In this document: piece by piece, positions 7,412 to 16,045 of the stretch | How the letters are laid out: every line of letters begins with the position of its first letter | Numbering within the stretch: the stretch's first letter is position 1 | Source: Paenibacillus dokdonensis | GTDB taxonomy: Bacteria; Bacillota; Bacilli; Paenibacillales; Paenibacillaceae | Direction of reading: 5' to 3' | Assembly: GCF_004916975.1 (NCBI RefSeq) | Contig: NZ_STGQ01000001.1 | Location: 248,001 to 312,000 of the forward strand | DNA: 64,000 bases | Notes under the pieces: model-generated | What the model saw: only the letters and a program-made list of their open reading frames with translations | Databases searched by the model: none | Told to the model about the DNA's origin: nothing | Program-made: the position numbers and the translations under genes

Positions 7412-7690
7412 TTACTTATCTTTCAACTTTCCACATTCTATCTCTACTAAACGAAAGAAGTCAGAAGGTTTTATCTTAAGTCCATTGCATATTTCAAATA
7501 TTTTACTTACTGATGGTTCGTTCTGTCCTCGCTCAACAAGTGAGATATAACTGCGATCTACATCACATAATCCAGCCAAATCCTCCTGAGAAATATTGTG
7601 TTTGAGTCGTAGTGATTTTATAAGCTTACCTAATATTGGCTTAAGGTCAGGATTCCTATTGTTCAGAAGAAACACCTTCTTTCTGAACAA
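7412..7690 (-). CDS. XRE-family transcriptional regulator
   Basis: About 92 aa from a TTG at 7690; a GTG at 7675, better spaced from AGAAAGAAG, is an alternative that gives 87 aa. Residues from LGKLIKSLRLKHNISQEDLA through DRSYISLVERGQNEPS to the end form a classic Cro/C1-type helix-turn-helix; there is no extra effector domain. Such single-domain XRE proteins usually control neighbouring genes in mobile or defence regions and often themselves. A perfect 11-bp palindrome overlaps its start, fitting autoregulation. It is divergent from the SHOCT-domain gene at 7813, which may share the operator. Confidence 0.85.
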   Translation of the reverse strand: MFRKKVFLLNNRNPDLKPILGKLIKSLRLKHNISQEDLAGLCDVDRSYISLVERGQNEPSVSKIFEICNGLKIKPSDFFRLVEIECGKLKDK

Positions 7691-7691
7691 T
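7658..7691. promoter_or_regulatory. Palindrome over the XRE start, likely operator
   Basis: ATTGTTCAGAA at 7658-7668 and TTCTGAACAAT at 7681-7691 are perfect inverted repeats separated by 12 nt. They cover the start codon region of the XRE gene, so binding would block its expression. A second small palindrome, AGATTGTAATCT, lies at about 7696-7707 in the same divergent promoter region. Confidence 0.5.
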
Positions 7692-7812
7692 TATCAGATT
7701 GTAATCTAACTATCAACAGATCGATAATTCAACAAAATGGTTTATATTTACATAAGTTTGTGATAATGTTTTGTGTGCTAGAACTAGAAGCTTCACATTT
7801 GGGGGAAGAGAC

Positions 7813-8811
7813 ATGAGATTAGTAAGAGAACAGAATGATTTTATCGTGGTTGCATGCAAATCCTGTGGTAAGCAACACACTGTGGAGCAGGACAATTGGA
7901 TTAAGACTTCAAAGGGATACAATCTATCACCTGCACTGAAATGTCCATGTGGTAATGTTGGAACTATAGCGAAGCTAAGTGCGAATCGTAATGGGCGTAA
8001 AGTTCCGATTTCATTAGTTATTTTCTGTTGCATTTTTTTAGGAATAGCAGTTGGAGCATTCTTAATATCTCAAATAATAGGCGTGCTGCTATTATTGTTT
8101 ATTGGTATCGTGTTGCTTGTTACATTTGTAAAAGATAAGCAACAGGACGTTGAACGAAATGAGCATCAAAATAGAAAGGCTTCGGTAAATGTCTTGTTGC
8201 AAGATATTCCGAATTTTAATAAGTCCAATTCTTATGTTTCTGGTAGTAGAAAAATCGCTGGAATTGCTTTTGATGATATAAACAAAAAGATATGTATCAT
8301 TGATAACTCAGTAACAAAGGTAGTGGGTTATAAGGACTTATTAGAGAGCCAAGTATTAATTGATAACATCCAAGAGACAATTACATCCAGAAAGAGCCAA
8401 TTAGGTGGTGCAATAGTGGGTTCTATACTAGCTGGTGGAGTAGGCGCAGTTATTGGAGGATTATCAGGTAAGACGAAAACCAGTAACATAATCAAAAAGG
8501 TGGAATTGAAAATAACAATTAATGACACAAAACATCCTGTTCAAACTGTGACCTTCTTAGACGATCAAAATGGAGTAAGTAAAGAAGATGAAGCATTTAG
8601 AAAAGCATCAAAACAAGCAGATTATTGGCAAGGACTAATCAGTGTATTAATGAAGCAAGCTGATGAAGAAGATAATCCTTCTAACCCAAAAATCTTTGAC
8701 CAAAAAAATTCGCTTGCTGATGAATTAACTAAACTGGTTGAACTACATAAAAATGGGATTCTTACAAAGGAAGAATTCGAGTCGCAAAAAGGCAAGTTGT
8801 TAGCCCAATAA
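7813..8811 (+). CDS. Zinc-ribbon, two-TM, SHOCT-domain protein
   Basis: 332 aa. The ATG at 7813 follows GGGGGAAGAG, so I prefer it over an in-frame start at 7771. Order of parts: an N-terminal zinc ribbon (CKSCGK ... CPCGN), two close transmembrane helices at about 67-107, a linker, a PH-like beta domain with SRKIAGIAFDDINKKICII and VELKITIND separated by a glycine-rich helix (GGAIVGSILAGGVGAVIGG), and a C-terminal SHOCT domain (LTKLVELHKNGILTKEEFESQ). SHOCT is an oligomerisation module common in membrane-linked and stress proteins. The role is unknown. It is divergent from the XRE regulator, which may control it. Confidence 0.65.
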   Translation: MRLVREQNDFIVVACKSCGKQHTVEQDNWIKTSKGYNLSPALKCPCGNVGTIAKLSANRNGRKVPISLVIFCCIFLGIAVGAFLISQIIGVLLLLFIGIVLLVTFVKDKQQDVERNEHQNRKASVNVLLQDIPNFNKSNSYVSGSRKIAGIAFDDINKKICIIDNSVTKVVGYKDLLESQVLIDNIQETITSRKSQLGGAIVGSILAGGVGAVIGGLSGKTKTSNIIKKVELKITINDTKHPVQTVTFLDDQNGVSKEDEAFRKASKQADYWQGLISVLMKQADEEDNPSNPKIFDQKNSLADELTKLVELHKNGILTKEEFESQKGKLLAQ

Positions 8812-9217
8812 ATGGATGTTAAGGAAACAGAAAAAAATGCGTGTCGATGAGGAAAATCTTATGAACATGCAAGTAAAAGGCAAAGTAGCCATGTGGGTTT
8901 TTCCACATGGCTGTTTCTATATACTGTATTTCGCAAAAAGGCAATAAATACGCCATATTTTACCTCAACATCTTATTAATATGCTTTGCTAACCAAATTG
9001 AATCGAGTGATATTCTTCAGGATAAGTGGTAATGATCTCGTAATTTTTACTGAAGATAGCGGCTGCTATTTGATCAGCATTCGTTTGAATCTAGGTTAAA
9101 ACGGAAGCAGGTTACGAATAATGGCTTTGTTTAACGAAACCTTCAACAAACATAATATGGGTAGATGGAACATGGTCATATTAAGTCGCTCTTCTTTTTA
9201 AAACCTATTATATAAAT
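8812..9217. other. Edge of the accessory region, gene scraps only
   Basis: Contains the hairpin at 8887-8912 and, on the minus strand at about 8997-9095, a stop-bounded frame whose last residues read NYEIITTYPEEYHSIQFG, which looks like the end of a lost gene. No complete gene is seen. The composition changes sharply at about 9215, where homology to cpaF begins. Confidence 0.4.
8887..8920 (+). terminator. Hairpin after the SHOCT-domain gene
   Basis: AGCCATGTGG at 8887-8896 and CCACATGGCT at 8903-8912 form a perfect 10-bp stem with a 6-nt T-rich loop, followed by GTTTCTATAT. The stem is strong but the T tail is short. Confidence 0.65.
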
Positions 9218-9619
9218 GTGTTTCAGGCGATGAACACTGGCCATGACGGCTCCTTGTCAACGGGGCACGCGAACAGCACCCGCGATATGATCAGCCGATT
9301 GGAGACGATGGTGCTAAGTGGAGCGGAGCTGCCGATAGCGGTTGTCCGTCAGCAAATCAGTTCGGCTATTGATATTTTTGTCCATTTAACCAGATTGAGG
9401 GACAGATCACGGCGTGTAGTGGAGATTAGTGAAGTGATCGGAATGGAGAATGGGGAGGTCATTCTTCATCCGCTCTACAAATTCAGGGAAACAGGAGAAA
9501 AGGATGGCATGGTTACCGGACAGCTTGAGCCAGAGGGATTATTGCTGAATCAGGATAAGCTGCGGATGGCCGGAATCGGATATGAGGTGCCTGTATTGGT
9601 GAAGGAGGCGGCCGTATGA
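9218..9619 (+). pseudogene. cpaF: Truncated CpaF/TadA pilus ATPase, C-terminal remnant
   Basis: The 133 codons match the C-terminal third of the Tad/Flp pilus motor ATPase: QAMNTGHDGSLSTGHANS (His box region), RLETMVLSGAELPIAVVRQQ, then the SAIDIFVHLTRLRDRSRRV stretch near the end. A full CpaF has roughly 400-500 residues; the N-terminal domain, Walker A and Walker B are absent. Upstream in frame there is a stop and AT-rich foreign DNA, so the accessory region joins the gene here. The GTG at 9218 has no clear ribosome binding site. The last codons overlap the tadB start (ATGA). The fragment cannot be an active ATPase; the missing 5' part may lie left of the window. Confidence 0.85.
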
Positions 9620-10482
9620 AGTTAGAACAATCGGCTTTGGACCGGAAGAGCTCTGACATTCGGGGAGCAGATGTCCGGGGCCGCAGGCTGTCGCAGCGAA
9701 GCTTTCAGGGCAAAAAGGCAAAGCCGGATGGAAAGAGGCAGCTGCCCGATTACAGCGTGTATGTTTTAAGCGGGTTTCAGCGGCTGATGTGCATTGCTGC
9801 CGGAGCGGCTCTCTTTTTAGGTATTGGATATCTTTTTTATCATCAATGGATCGTTGCATTTCTTTTATCCTTTGGGGGCCTGCTTGTCCCCCGGTTCTGG
9901 AGGAAGTATATGCTGGAACGCAGACGTATGGCATTGAACCTGCATTTTAAGCAGGCTCTCTATTCTTTATCTTCCTCATTGTCAGCTGGACGGTCTGTAG
10001 AGAATGGCTTCCGGGAAGCAATTCAGGATTTGCGCTTGCTGGATCCGGATGCAGAGAATGATCTGATCACAGAGCTATCCATTATTTGTGCGCGCATGGA
10101 GTACGGGGAGCCGATTGAAGATGCGCTGCATGATTTCAGCCGCAGGGCATGTATGGAGGATATCACGAATTTTGCGGATGTTTTTACGACCTGCAAGAGG
10201 ACGGGCGGAGATTTGGTGGAGGTTATCCGGAGGACTTCTTCCATTATTGGCGAGAAGCTGGACATCCAGCAAGAAATCGCTGTTCTCGTAGCCCAGAAGA
10301 AATTTGAATCGAAGGCGCTTCTGGCGGCCCCCATTCTCATGCTGGTATTTATGAATCTTACTTCAGCTGACTATATGAAACCGATGTTCAGCGGCATGGG
10401 CATGATCATTTCAACCTTTGCTTTGCTAGGGCTTATAGGCTGTTTGTTATGGATTATCAAAATGATGAACATCAAAATTTAA
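9616..10482 (+). CDS. tadB: Tad pilus inner-membrane protein TadB (T2SSF)
   Basis: 288 aa. Start overlaps the cpaF stop by 4 nt, typical of translational coupling. Layout: a basic cytosolic N-terminus, two transmembrane helices at about 57-92, a cytosolic T2SSF (GspF-like) helical domain (SLSSSLSAGRSVENGFREA, CKRTGGDLVEVIRRT), and two C-terminal transmembrane helices. TadB and TadC form the membrane platform that couples the ATPase to pilin assembly in Tad/Flp type IVb pili. The platform is complete here although its ATPase is truncated, so the machine may be dead unless another cpaF copy exists. Confidence 0.85.
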   Translation: MKLEQSALDRKSSDIRGADVRGRRLSQRSFQGKKAKPDGKRQLPDYSVYVLSGFQRLMCIAAGAALFLGIGYLFYHQWIVAFLLSFGGLLVPRFWRKYMLERRRMALNLHFKQALYSLSSSLSAGRSVENGFREAIQDLRLLDPDAENDLITELSIICARMEYGEPIEDALHDFSRRACMEDITNFADVFTTCKRTGGDLVEVIRRTSSIIGEKLDIQQEIAVLVAQKKFESKALLAAPILMLVFMNLTSADYMKPMFSGMGMIISTFALLGLIGCLLWIIKMMNIKI

Positions 10483-10495
10483 GCGGGGTGAGGGT

Positions 10496-11368
10496 ATGAA
10501 GCTGTTGGCTGCCTTGGTACTGGTTCTGCTGGCGGGAGGTTGGGTGGTGCTGAACCAGATTGGCGGCGCAAAATATCGGAGTATTGCCAAACTCCAAATG
10601 GAAGGACTCAGGCTTAAAGCGCTGGTTCCTCCTATGCTGTATATTCTTGACCGGTTAAAGGTCACATCCCGGTTTCCGCTATTCTTCTTCAAGATCCAGC
10701 GCTCGGTGCAAAAACTGAACGGACAGCGTCAAAGCGCTGAAAAAACACTTTTATACGTCGGTGAAATGATGTGCTACAGCTGGCTTCTGCTCATGATGGG
10801 CTGTCTGTTGACGTTGGCTATGGGAGAGAACACCGGGCTGGTGATTGGCGTTGTTTTAGGTATACTGCTGCCTGCAGCCATGATCAAGGATATGCACAGC
10901 AAGGTGCAGAAGCGGGATCATGACATCCTGATAGAGCTGCCTGAACTGCTGAACAAGATTATCCTTCTGGTTGGAGCTGGCGAGACGGTCCAGAAAGCGA
11001 TCAGTCACTGTGTGGAACGAAAGAAGCAAGAGAAGAACCATCCGCTGTATCGTGAGCTGATCAAGATGACGGATGATCTGGAAGGGGGATACTCTTTTCA
11101 GCAGTCATTCGAAAACTTTAGAAAACGCTGCGCGGTGCAGGAGGTATCGATATTCATGACGACCGTGCTGCTCAATTTCAGGCGGGGCGGGAATGATTTT
11201 GTCATGGCTTTGACTGATTTGTCCCGAGTGCTGTGGGAGAAACGGAAGGCAATTACGCGTACACGGGGAGAGCAGGCATCTTCCAAGCTGATCTTTCCGA
11301 TGGTTGTTATCTTTGTAATTGTTATTGTGCTAGTAGGAACGCCCGCATTTATGATGATGAATATGTAG
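10496..11368 (+). CDS. tadC: Tad pilus inner-membrane protein TadC (T2SSF)
   Basis: 290 aa. ATG with a GGGGTGAGGGT site, 13 nt after tadB. One N-terminal helix (LLAALVLVLLAGGWVVLN), two middle transmembrane helices at about 83-125, a T2SSF domain with ELPELLNKIILLVGAGETVQ and GGYSFQQSFENF, then a C-terminal helix ending in GTPAFMMMNM. This is the usual TadC partner of TadB. The gene is intact, with no frameshift seen. Confidence 0.85.
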   Translation: MKLLAALVLVLLAGGWVVLNQIGGAKYRSIAKLQMEGLRLKALVPPMLYILDRLKVTSRFPLFFFKIQRSVQKLNGQRQSAEKTLLYVGEMMCYSWLLLMMGCLLTLAMGENTGLVIGVVLGILLPAAMIKDMHSKVQKRDHDILIELPELLNKIILLVGAGETVQKAISHCVERKKQEKNHPLYRELIKMTDDLEGGYSFQQSFENFRKRCAVQEVSIFMTTVLLNFRRGGNDFVMALTDLSRVLWEKRKAITRTRGEQASSKLIFPMVVIFVIVIVLVGTPAFMMMNM

Positions 11369-11381
11369 GAGGATGAAGGAT

Positions 11382-11573
11382 ATGTTGACGTTGGCTTGGG
11401 GCAAGGCAAAGGCCTTTTGGAAGCAGGAAGACGGGCTGGGGATGCTGGAAATGATTTTGATAATCGCAGTTATTATAATCATTGCTTTGCTATTTAGAAA
11501 GGAGCTTCTCCGGATCGTTGAAAGATTACTAAATAAAGTGGATAAAAAGAGCGATGAAGTTTTTTCGGATTAA
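11382..11573 (+). CDS. Flp-like type IVb pilin
   Basis: 63 aa. An ATG at 11373 directly abuts AGGAGG with no spacing, so the second ATG at 11382 (9 nt after the site) is the likely start. After a short basic leader comes EDGLGMLEMILIIAVIIIIAL: a prepilin peptidase site G|LGMLE with Glu at +5, followed by the hydrophobic helix that packs in the pilus core. The rest is a short amphipathic tail. It should be cleaved by the A24 peptidase encoded at 15531. Its 3' end overlaps the next gene by 20 nt. Confidence 0.75.
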   Translation: MLTLAWGKAKAFWKQEDGLGMLEMILIIAVIIIIALLFRKELLRIVERLLNKVDKKSDEVFSD

Positions 11574-12243
11574 TCGCTTAATAAAAAACACCGGGGGGAG
11601 CTTCACCGTCGAAGCTTCCTTCGTACTTCCCATCGTCCTGCTTGTCACGATCACGTTGATGTTTTTTTGCTTGTATATTTACCAACAGAGCTTTCTGCAT
11701 CAGACAGCTTCAGCCGTTGCCGAACGATCCGCATACAGCTGGGACAACAGCCATAAGGAAGCAGCCACTGGCGCAGTAGCCAAAGGCCAATACGATTCAT
11801 TGTACTGGAGGCTGAGTGATGACGGGATGCTTGGCTCATTGTTTGGCTGGAGCGGTTTAACGGATAAAAAGCAGACGGTGGCATTGCCAGAAGCTGAAGG
11901 CGGAGGGGGTGCGCTTCCGATCATTAAAATGAGTAAGTCCGGAAGCATGGTTCCTGCGGAAATGAAAGGTGAAATCAGTTATCAGAACACGATTCTACAG
12001 CGAAAGGTCACCGTGAATCTAACCCGCATGCTTTCCCTGCCGCCGCTGAATGTCATGCTGGAGGGCGGTTCGAATGTGGATACCCGTGCCAATTCCATTG
12101 TAGTGGAGCCTGTGGAGTTTATCCGGACGGTGGACTTGATGAGATATTACGGTTCGAAATTTAAAGGCTCCGGACAAGATGGAAAAACCGATCAGGGCAG
12201 CGCCAAACAGGTACTGGAAAAATTCAAGTCTTCAGGCAGGTAG
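11554..12243 (+). CDS. TadE-like pseudopilin
   Basis: 229 aa. The N-terminus has GGSFTVEASFVLPIVLL, the TadE/TadG signature in which a conserved Glu follows the prepilin-like cleavage region, then one transmembrane helix and an extracellular part of about 170 residues. TadE-like minor pilins are processed by the prepilin peptidase and help pilus assembly. The gene overlaps the pilin gene and is followed 23 nt later by a TadG-like gene. The exact pairing to TadE or TadF cannot be settled by eye. Confidence 0.7.
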   Translation: MKFFRINRLIKNTGGSFTVEASFVLPIVLLVTITLMFFCLYIYQQSFLHQTASAVAERSAYSWDNSHKEAATGAVAKGQYDSLYWRLSDDGMLGSLFGWSGLTDKKQTVALPEAEGGGGALPIIKMSKSGSMVPAEMKGEISYQNTILQRKVTVNLTRMLSLPPLNVMLEGGSNVDTRANSIVVEPVEFIRTVDLMRYYGSKFKGSGQDGKTDQGSAKQVLEKFKSSGR

Positions 12244-12266
12244 AGGGATTCTGAAGAGGGGGAACG

Positions 12267-14504
12267 ATGGTGTTCGCTAAAAGACGGTCGGAAAACGGAT
12301 CGGTTTCCGTTTTTTTAATTATGATACTGGCCTTTATATTCACTTTTGTAGCTCTTTTTATTGATTATGCCCGCATTGCCGCCATGAAGGTCCAGAGCGA
12401 GCGTCTGGTGCATGCTGCGGTTCGTTCTGTTATGTCATCCTATGATCAAGAGCTTCAGGAGCGGTACGGCCTATTTGCCTATGGGGAGCAAAGCGGTGAC
12501 CAGATTATGGCGGGAGTACTGAACAGCAGTATGGATAAGGGGGTACGGAGCGACAAATTTGATGTCATGCCCATTGAGCTGGACAGCTCCGGTTTGACAA
12601 TGGACAGGATGCTGGGAGAATACGATATTTTCAACCGTGAGATCGGTGAAGAAATGAAGTACAAGGCACCCATTGACTTTACCCTGGAGATTCTGGGCAA
12701 GTTTAAGCCCTTATCTTCCTCCATGAAGGAGGCTTCCGACACGGTGGATGTACTGAGAAAGCTGCAAAAGCTTTATGACAAGCGGGAAGCGGCACTGGAT
12801 CAGATGCTGACCAAACAGAAGAAGGCTGCACAAAGCACTAGCGGCATCCCCGGGATACTAATGGGGCTGTATTCGACCTCAATATCCAATGAATCCCTCG
12901 GTTCTTCACGCGTAACTACCGCCGCGGGGATCGCAGCCCAATATGATGATTATGTTACCAAAGCCAATGAGGATGCGAACCGGGATGAGGATGAGGATTC
13001 CCAGTACAGTGATGAGATAGATGATTATTTAACCGACTCGGCAGATGTATTATCCAGGCTTGGGAGCAAACAAAGCTCGGCCGGACAAAGCCATAGCAAA
13101 CTCCTGCAGGAGGCACATCAAGCCTGGCAGGAAGCTGTTGATCAAAATGAGCGGATGAAGCAGGTCATAGCAGCATCGGAAAGCCGTACGGAAAGCGCAG
13201 GTTATGATGAGGTTTCCGGCGGAAGTATTCCAGGGACAGCGGCGGATACAAACGGGGATGACTCAAGTACGATCCGAGGGCTGCGGGGACAAACCGAGAA
13301 GCTGCTGCTGTCCGAAAGTCTGCTGAACGACTTGAAAAACGAGATTGACCGTCAACAGGATGAATTCAGCAAGGCAGACCGCAGCATCTCAGGGGCGATG
13401 TCCGTGCTCGCAGAGTCAGCCGGATTAAACGGCAGTTCCAGCAGCATGAAAAATGCGGTCATTTCGGCCCGCGGCATCATAGATTCTTATTCTCGTACGT
13501 ACGCTGAATCGGGCAACGCTAACAAGCTGGACCAAGAAGCAGCTCAGCTCGAGCAGCATCGCGCCTCGGATAAAGAACGCAAAGAAAAAGAGCAGCAGGG
13601 TAAGGCCAAATTAAAGGATGCAGCCAATATTCTGGAGCGGATCAACGAGCTGGATAAAAAGGCAAAGGAATATATGGAGGAATATAAAACACTGCAATCC
13701 TATTATGATGAAAGCATGGCGTTTAATAAGCAACTGATCGATGGGGGCTATCAGGGTGCCGATCTGGACAATGATCCATATGATGCAGGGAAGTCGGCGA
13801 TGAAAGATATGGACGGATTGTATGGTGCAATGGGAGGTATGATGTCGGGACTCAAAGATGAGCTGCTTCAAAATGAGTATGCCGCACTGTATTTCAAACA
13901 TTTTGATATCAGCAGCCTGAAGGAAGCGGCTAAGGATCCACAGGCGGGTCTGGGAGATGCTGTGGTTGACCAATTAGGTGTCAAAAATCAAGAGCTGGAA
14001 TACATATTGTATGGATTTCATAATCCGGTGGGAAATGTCTCGGCAGCTTATGCGGAAATCTTCGCTTCCAGGCTTGCGATTCGTACGATGGAAGGACTGG
14101 TCAAGAACAGCGGCCTTGGTCATCCGCTGCTCGTGCTTGCTGCAGCACTGCTCTACGGCATTGAAATGGCTATAGCCGATATGATTACCCTTTGTGAGAC
14201 AGGATCGGTGGAACTGTCCAGCTATATGAAAATGAAGATTACATATCGGGATTACTTGCGGCTTTTCCTGCTCATTCACAGCAATAATCAGAAGAAAATG
14301 TCTCGAATGCTGGCACTGATCCGTTTCAATACGGGGATTAATCCAGCGGAACGGGCGACCTATGCTTCTGGCGAAGTTAAAGTCGGAATGAGATTGTGGT
14401 TTCTGCCTGGGGTGATGAAAATGGTTGGATATGCCGGAGGAAGTCCGGATGAAGTGGAAGGAAGCCGATATTATGCGGTCAAACAAGCTGATTTCTCTTA
14501 TTAG
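12267..14504 (+). CDS. Large TadG-like/DUF5702 surface protein
   Basis: 745 aa; ATG after GAGGGGGAACG. N-terminus NGSVSVFLIMILAFIFTF then a transmembrane helix and IDYARIAAMKVQSERLVHAAVRS, the TadG-like start. A long exported region follows, acidic and rich in coiled-coil (DQEAAQLEQHRASDKERKEKEQQ and LDKKAKEYMEEYKTL). A hydrophobic stretch near residues 620-640 (GHPLLVLAAALLYGIEMAIADM) suggests a second membrane contact. This resembles DUF5702 proteins seen in Tad clusters of Bacillota. Its role is probably to support pilus assembly or to hold pseudopilins. The stop overlaps the next gene. Confidence 0.65.
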   Translation: MVFAKRRSENGSVSVFLIMILAFIFTFVALFIDYARIAAMKVQSERLVHAAVRSVMSSYDQELQERYGLFAYGEQSGDQIMAGVLNSSMDKGVRSDKFDVMPIELDSSGLTMDRMLGEYDIFNREIGEEMKYKAPIDFTLEILGKFKPLSSSMKEASDTVDVLRKLQKLYDKREAALDQMLTKQKKAAQSTSGIPGILMGLYSTSISNESLGSSRVTTAAGIAAQYDDYVTKANEDANRDEDEDSQYSDEIDDYLTDSADVLSRLGSKQSSAGQSHSKLLQEAHQAWQEAVDQNERMKQVIAASESRTESAGYDEVSGGSIPGTAADTNGDDSSTIRGLRGQTEKLLLSESLLNDLKNEIDRQQDEFSKADRSISGAMSVLAESAGLNGSSSSMKNAVISARGIIDSYSRTYAESGNANKLDQEAAQLEQHRASDKERKEKEQQGKAKLKDAANILERINELDKKAKEYMEEYKTLQSYYDESMAFNKQLIDGGYQGADLDNDPYDAGKSAMKDMDGLYGAMGGMMSGLKDELLQNEYAALYFKHFDISSLKEAAKDPQAGLGDAVVDQLGVKNQELEYILYGFHNPVGNVSAAYAEIFASRLAIRTMEGLVKNSGLGHPLLVLAAALLYGIEMAIADMITLCETGSVELSSYMKMKITYRDYLRLFLLIHSNNQKKMSRMLALIRFNTGINPAERATYASGEVKVGMRLWFLPGVMKMVGYAGGSPDEVEGSRYYAVKQADFSY

Positions 14505-15477
14505 CAGAAGATTGATGGCATACAGGAAAGAGATGACCGGGGTAAACGGTGAAGACCAGCGAGGAAGCATGGTGGTTGAGGCATCGCTTGTGATGCCGAT
14601 GTTCATCTTTTTTGTCATCTTTCTGATTTACATGGTGAAAATGACATTGATATCTACTGCCCTGCAGAGTACGGTATCCGATACCGTCAAAATGGTATCG
14701 ACCCATATATACCCGGTCGCGCTGGCCATAGAGCAGAAGCCGCCCGAGAAAGATGAGGACGGAAAAGAGCCGGAAGGAAGCTGGAGCATTCCCAAGCTCT
14801 CACTCCGTGATTGGGCATCACAATACACGGATACAATGCCAGCTCCGTTGAATGAATGGATGGCAGCTGCTGTGGGCAAAGCTGATGATCCGCTTCAGGA
14901 TTTGAAGAATCAGGTTGCTGAGACTGTGCTTGATCCGGTGGTCAAGCCTATTTTAAAACCGTATATGGAAGGCAAACTGCTGGATTACGACAGAATCCAT
15001 GTATCCAATATTCAGATCCCGAACTTAAAGACGCGGACAGATCCTTACTTCGGTATAGAAGTAAGCTATGAGCTTCCCGTAAAGGTGCCGTTTCTGAATA
15101 AGAAAATCGTCCTCCAGGCCAAGGCCCAAGAGCGGTTGTGGATTGGAGAGACGGAGACAAGCGCCGATGATGGCAATAATGGTGAGTCGGGCACACAGGC
15201 TGTAGAAGTTCTGGAGAAGCCTGACCCGGCTTATGTCGGGAAAAAGACGAAGGTCCGCATCAAGATAGAGCCAGGGGCTTCTGCAAACCTGTCTGTCTTT
15301 TACAAGAGTGGTCAAAGCACAGCCAAATATCTGGGAGAAAAGCAAGCAGATTCGGAAGGATATATTGAATGGGAATGGTTTGTCGGGCCGAATACAACCC
15401 CGGGCACATGGCCCTTCGTAGTGACAACTGCTGACGGTCAGAGAACCGAAGTGATGTTTACTGTCGTGAAGGGTTAA
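14473..15477 (+). CDS. TadE-like protein with Ig-like C-terminus
   Basis: 334 aa. An in-frame ATG at 14425 lies inside the previous gene; the ATG at 14473 follows GGAAGGAAG and is preferred. Residues about 32-66 read GSMVVEASLVMPMFIFFVIF, the TadE signature with its transmembrane helix. The exported part ends with a beta-sandwich-like domain (DPAYVGKKTKVRIKIEPGA ... EVMFTVVKG) that looks like an immunoglobulin-type fold. This is likely another minor pilin-like component. It overlaps the large TadG-like gene by 32 nt, so the two are translationally coupled. Confidence 0.65.
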   Translation: MRSNKLISLISRRLMAYRKEMTGVNGEDQRGSMVVEASLVMPMFIFFVIFLIYMVKMTLISTALQSTVSDTVKMVSTHIYPVALAIEQKPPEKDEDGKEPEGSWSIPKLSLRDWASQYTDTMPAPLNEWMAAAVGKADDPLQDLKNQVAETVLDPVVKPILKPYMEGKLLDYDRIHVSNIQIPNLKTRTDPYFGIEVSYELPVKVPFLNKKIVLQAKAQERLWIGETETSADDGNNGESGTQAVEVLEKPDPAYVGKKTKVRIKIEPGASANLSVFYKSGQSTAKYLGEKQADSEGYIEWEWFVGPNTTPGTWPFVVTTADGQRTEVMFTVVKG

Positions 15478-15530
15478 ACAGAGACTTGGTTCGACAATTA
15501 TTCAAGTGGAACAAGGGGGACTTCAGGAAC

Positions 15531-16043
15531 ATGGATGTTTCAATCTGGGGCTGCACGCTCATAGTCATGGCAGCTTTTGTAACGGATATCAGAACCATGA
15601 AAATTCCAAATTGGTTGACATTAACCGCCATGTTCAGTGGAGTTCTGCTTCATACAATCACAGGTGGTTTGCAGGGGGTAGCTTTTTCCGCCAAGGGGCT
15701 TGGAGTGGGCTTTGGACTGCTGCTTATCATGCATGTGATCGGTGCGGTTGGGGCTGGTGATGTGAAGCTGTTTGGAGGCATTGGGGCTTGGATGGGGACA
15801 TTCCTTACCGTCCAATGCCTGGTTTATTCAGTGCTCTGTGCCGGTGTCATAGGCGTCATGATTCTCTTGTGGAGACGGGAGACCGTGAAGAGACTAAGAA
15901 AAGTCGTGAGCAGCCTGGCGGGCGTTTTCATCTTAAGGAGTTTTCAGGCTCTTAAGACTGGAAAGGAGCAGCAGCTCCGCTTTCCGTTTATGCTGGCAGT
16001 GGTTCCTGGTTATATTTTCGCCTGCATATATACACTCACATAA
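15531..16043 (+). CDS. A24 prepilin peptidase (TadV/CpaA-like)
   Basis: 170 aa from ATG 15531; a TTG at 15486 in frame lacks a site. Key motifs: TDIRTMKIPNWLT, where the first catalytic Asp sits, and GAVGAGDVKLFGGIGAW, which carries the GxGD catalytic Asp, set in about five transmembrane helices. Such aspartyl proteases cut the leader of Flp pilins and TadE-like proteins. The short, methylase-free form is typical of TadV/CpaA. It stands at the end of the Tad gene row, 53 nt after the previous stop. Confidence 0.85.
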   Translation: MDVSIWGCTLIVMAAFVTDIRTMKIPNWLTLTAMFSGVLLHTITGGLQGVAFSAKGLGVGFGLLLIMHVIGAVGAGDVKLFGGIGAWMGTFLTVQCLVYSVLCAGVIGVMILLWRRETVKRLRKVVSSLAGVFILRSFQALKTGKEQQLRFPFMLAVVPGYIFACIYTLT

Positions 16044-16045
16044 AT

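Noticed and set aside
13974..14618. Open frame of 214 codons opposite the TadG-like gene
   Set aside because: It spans the join of two convincing plus-strand genes and has His/Arg-rich shadow composition.
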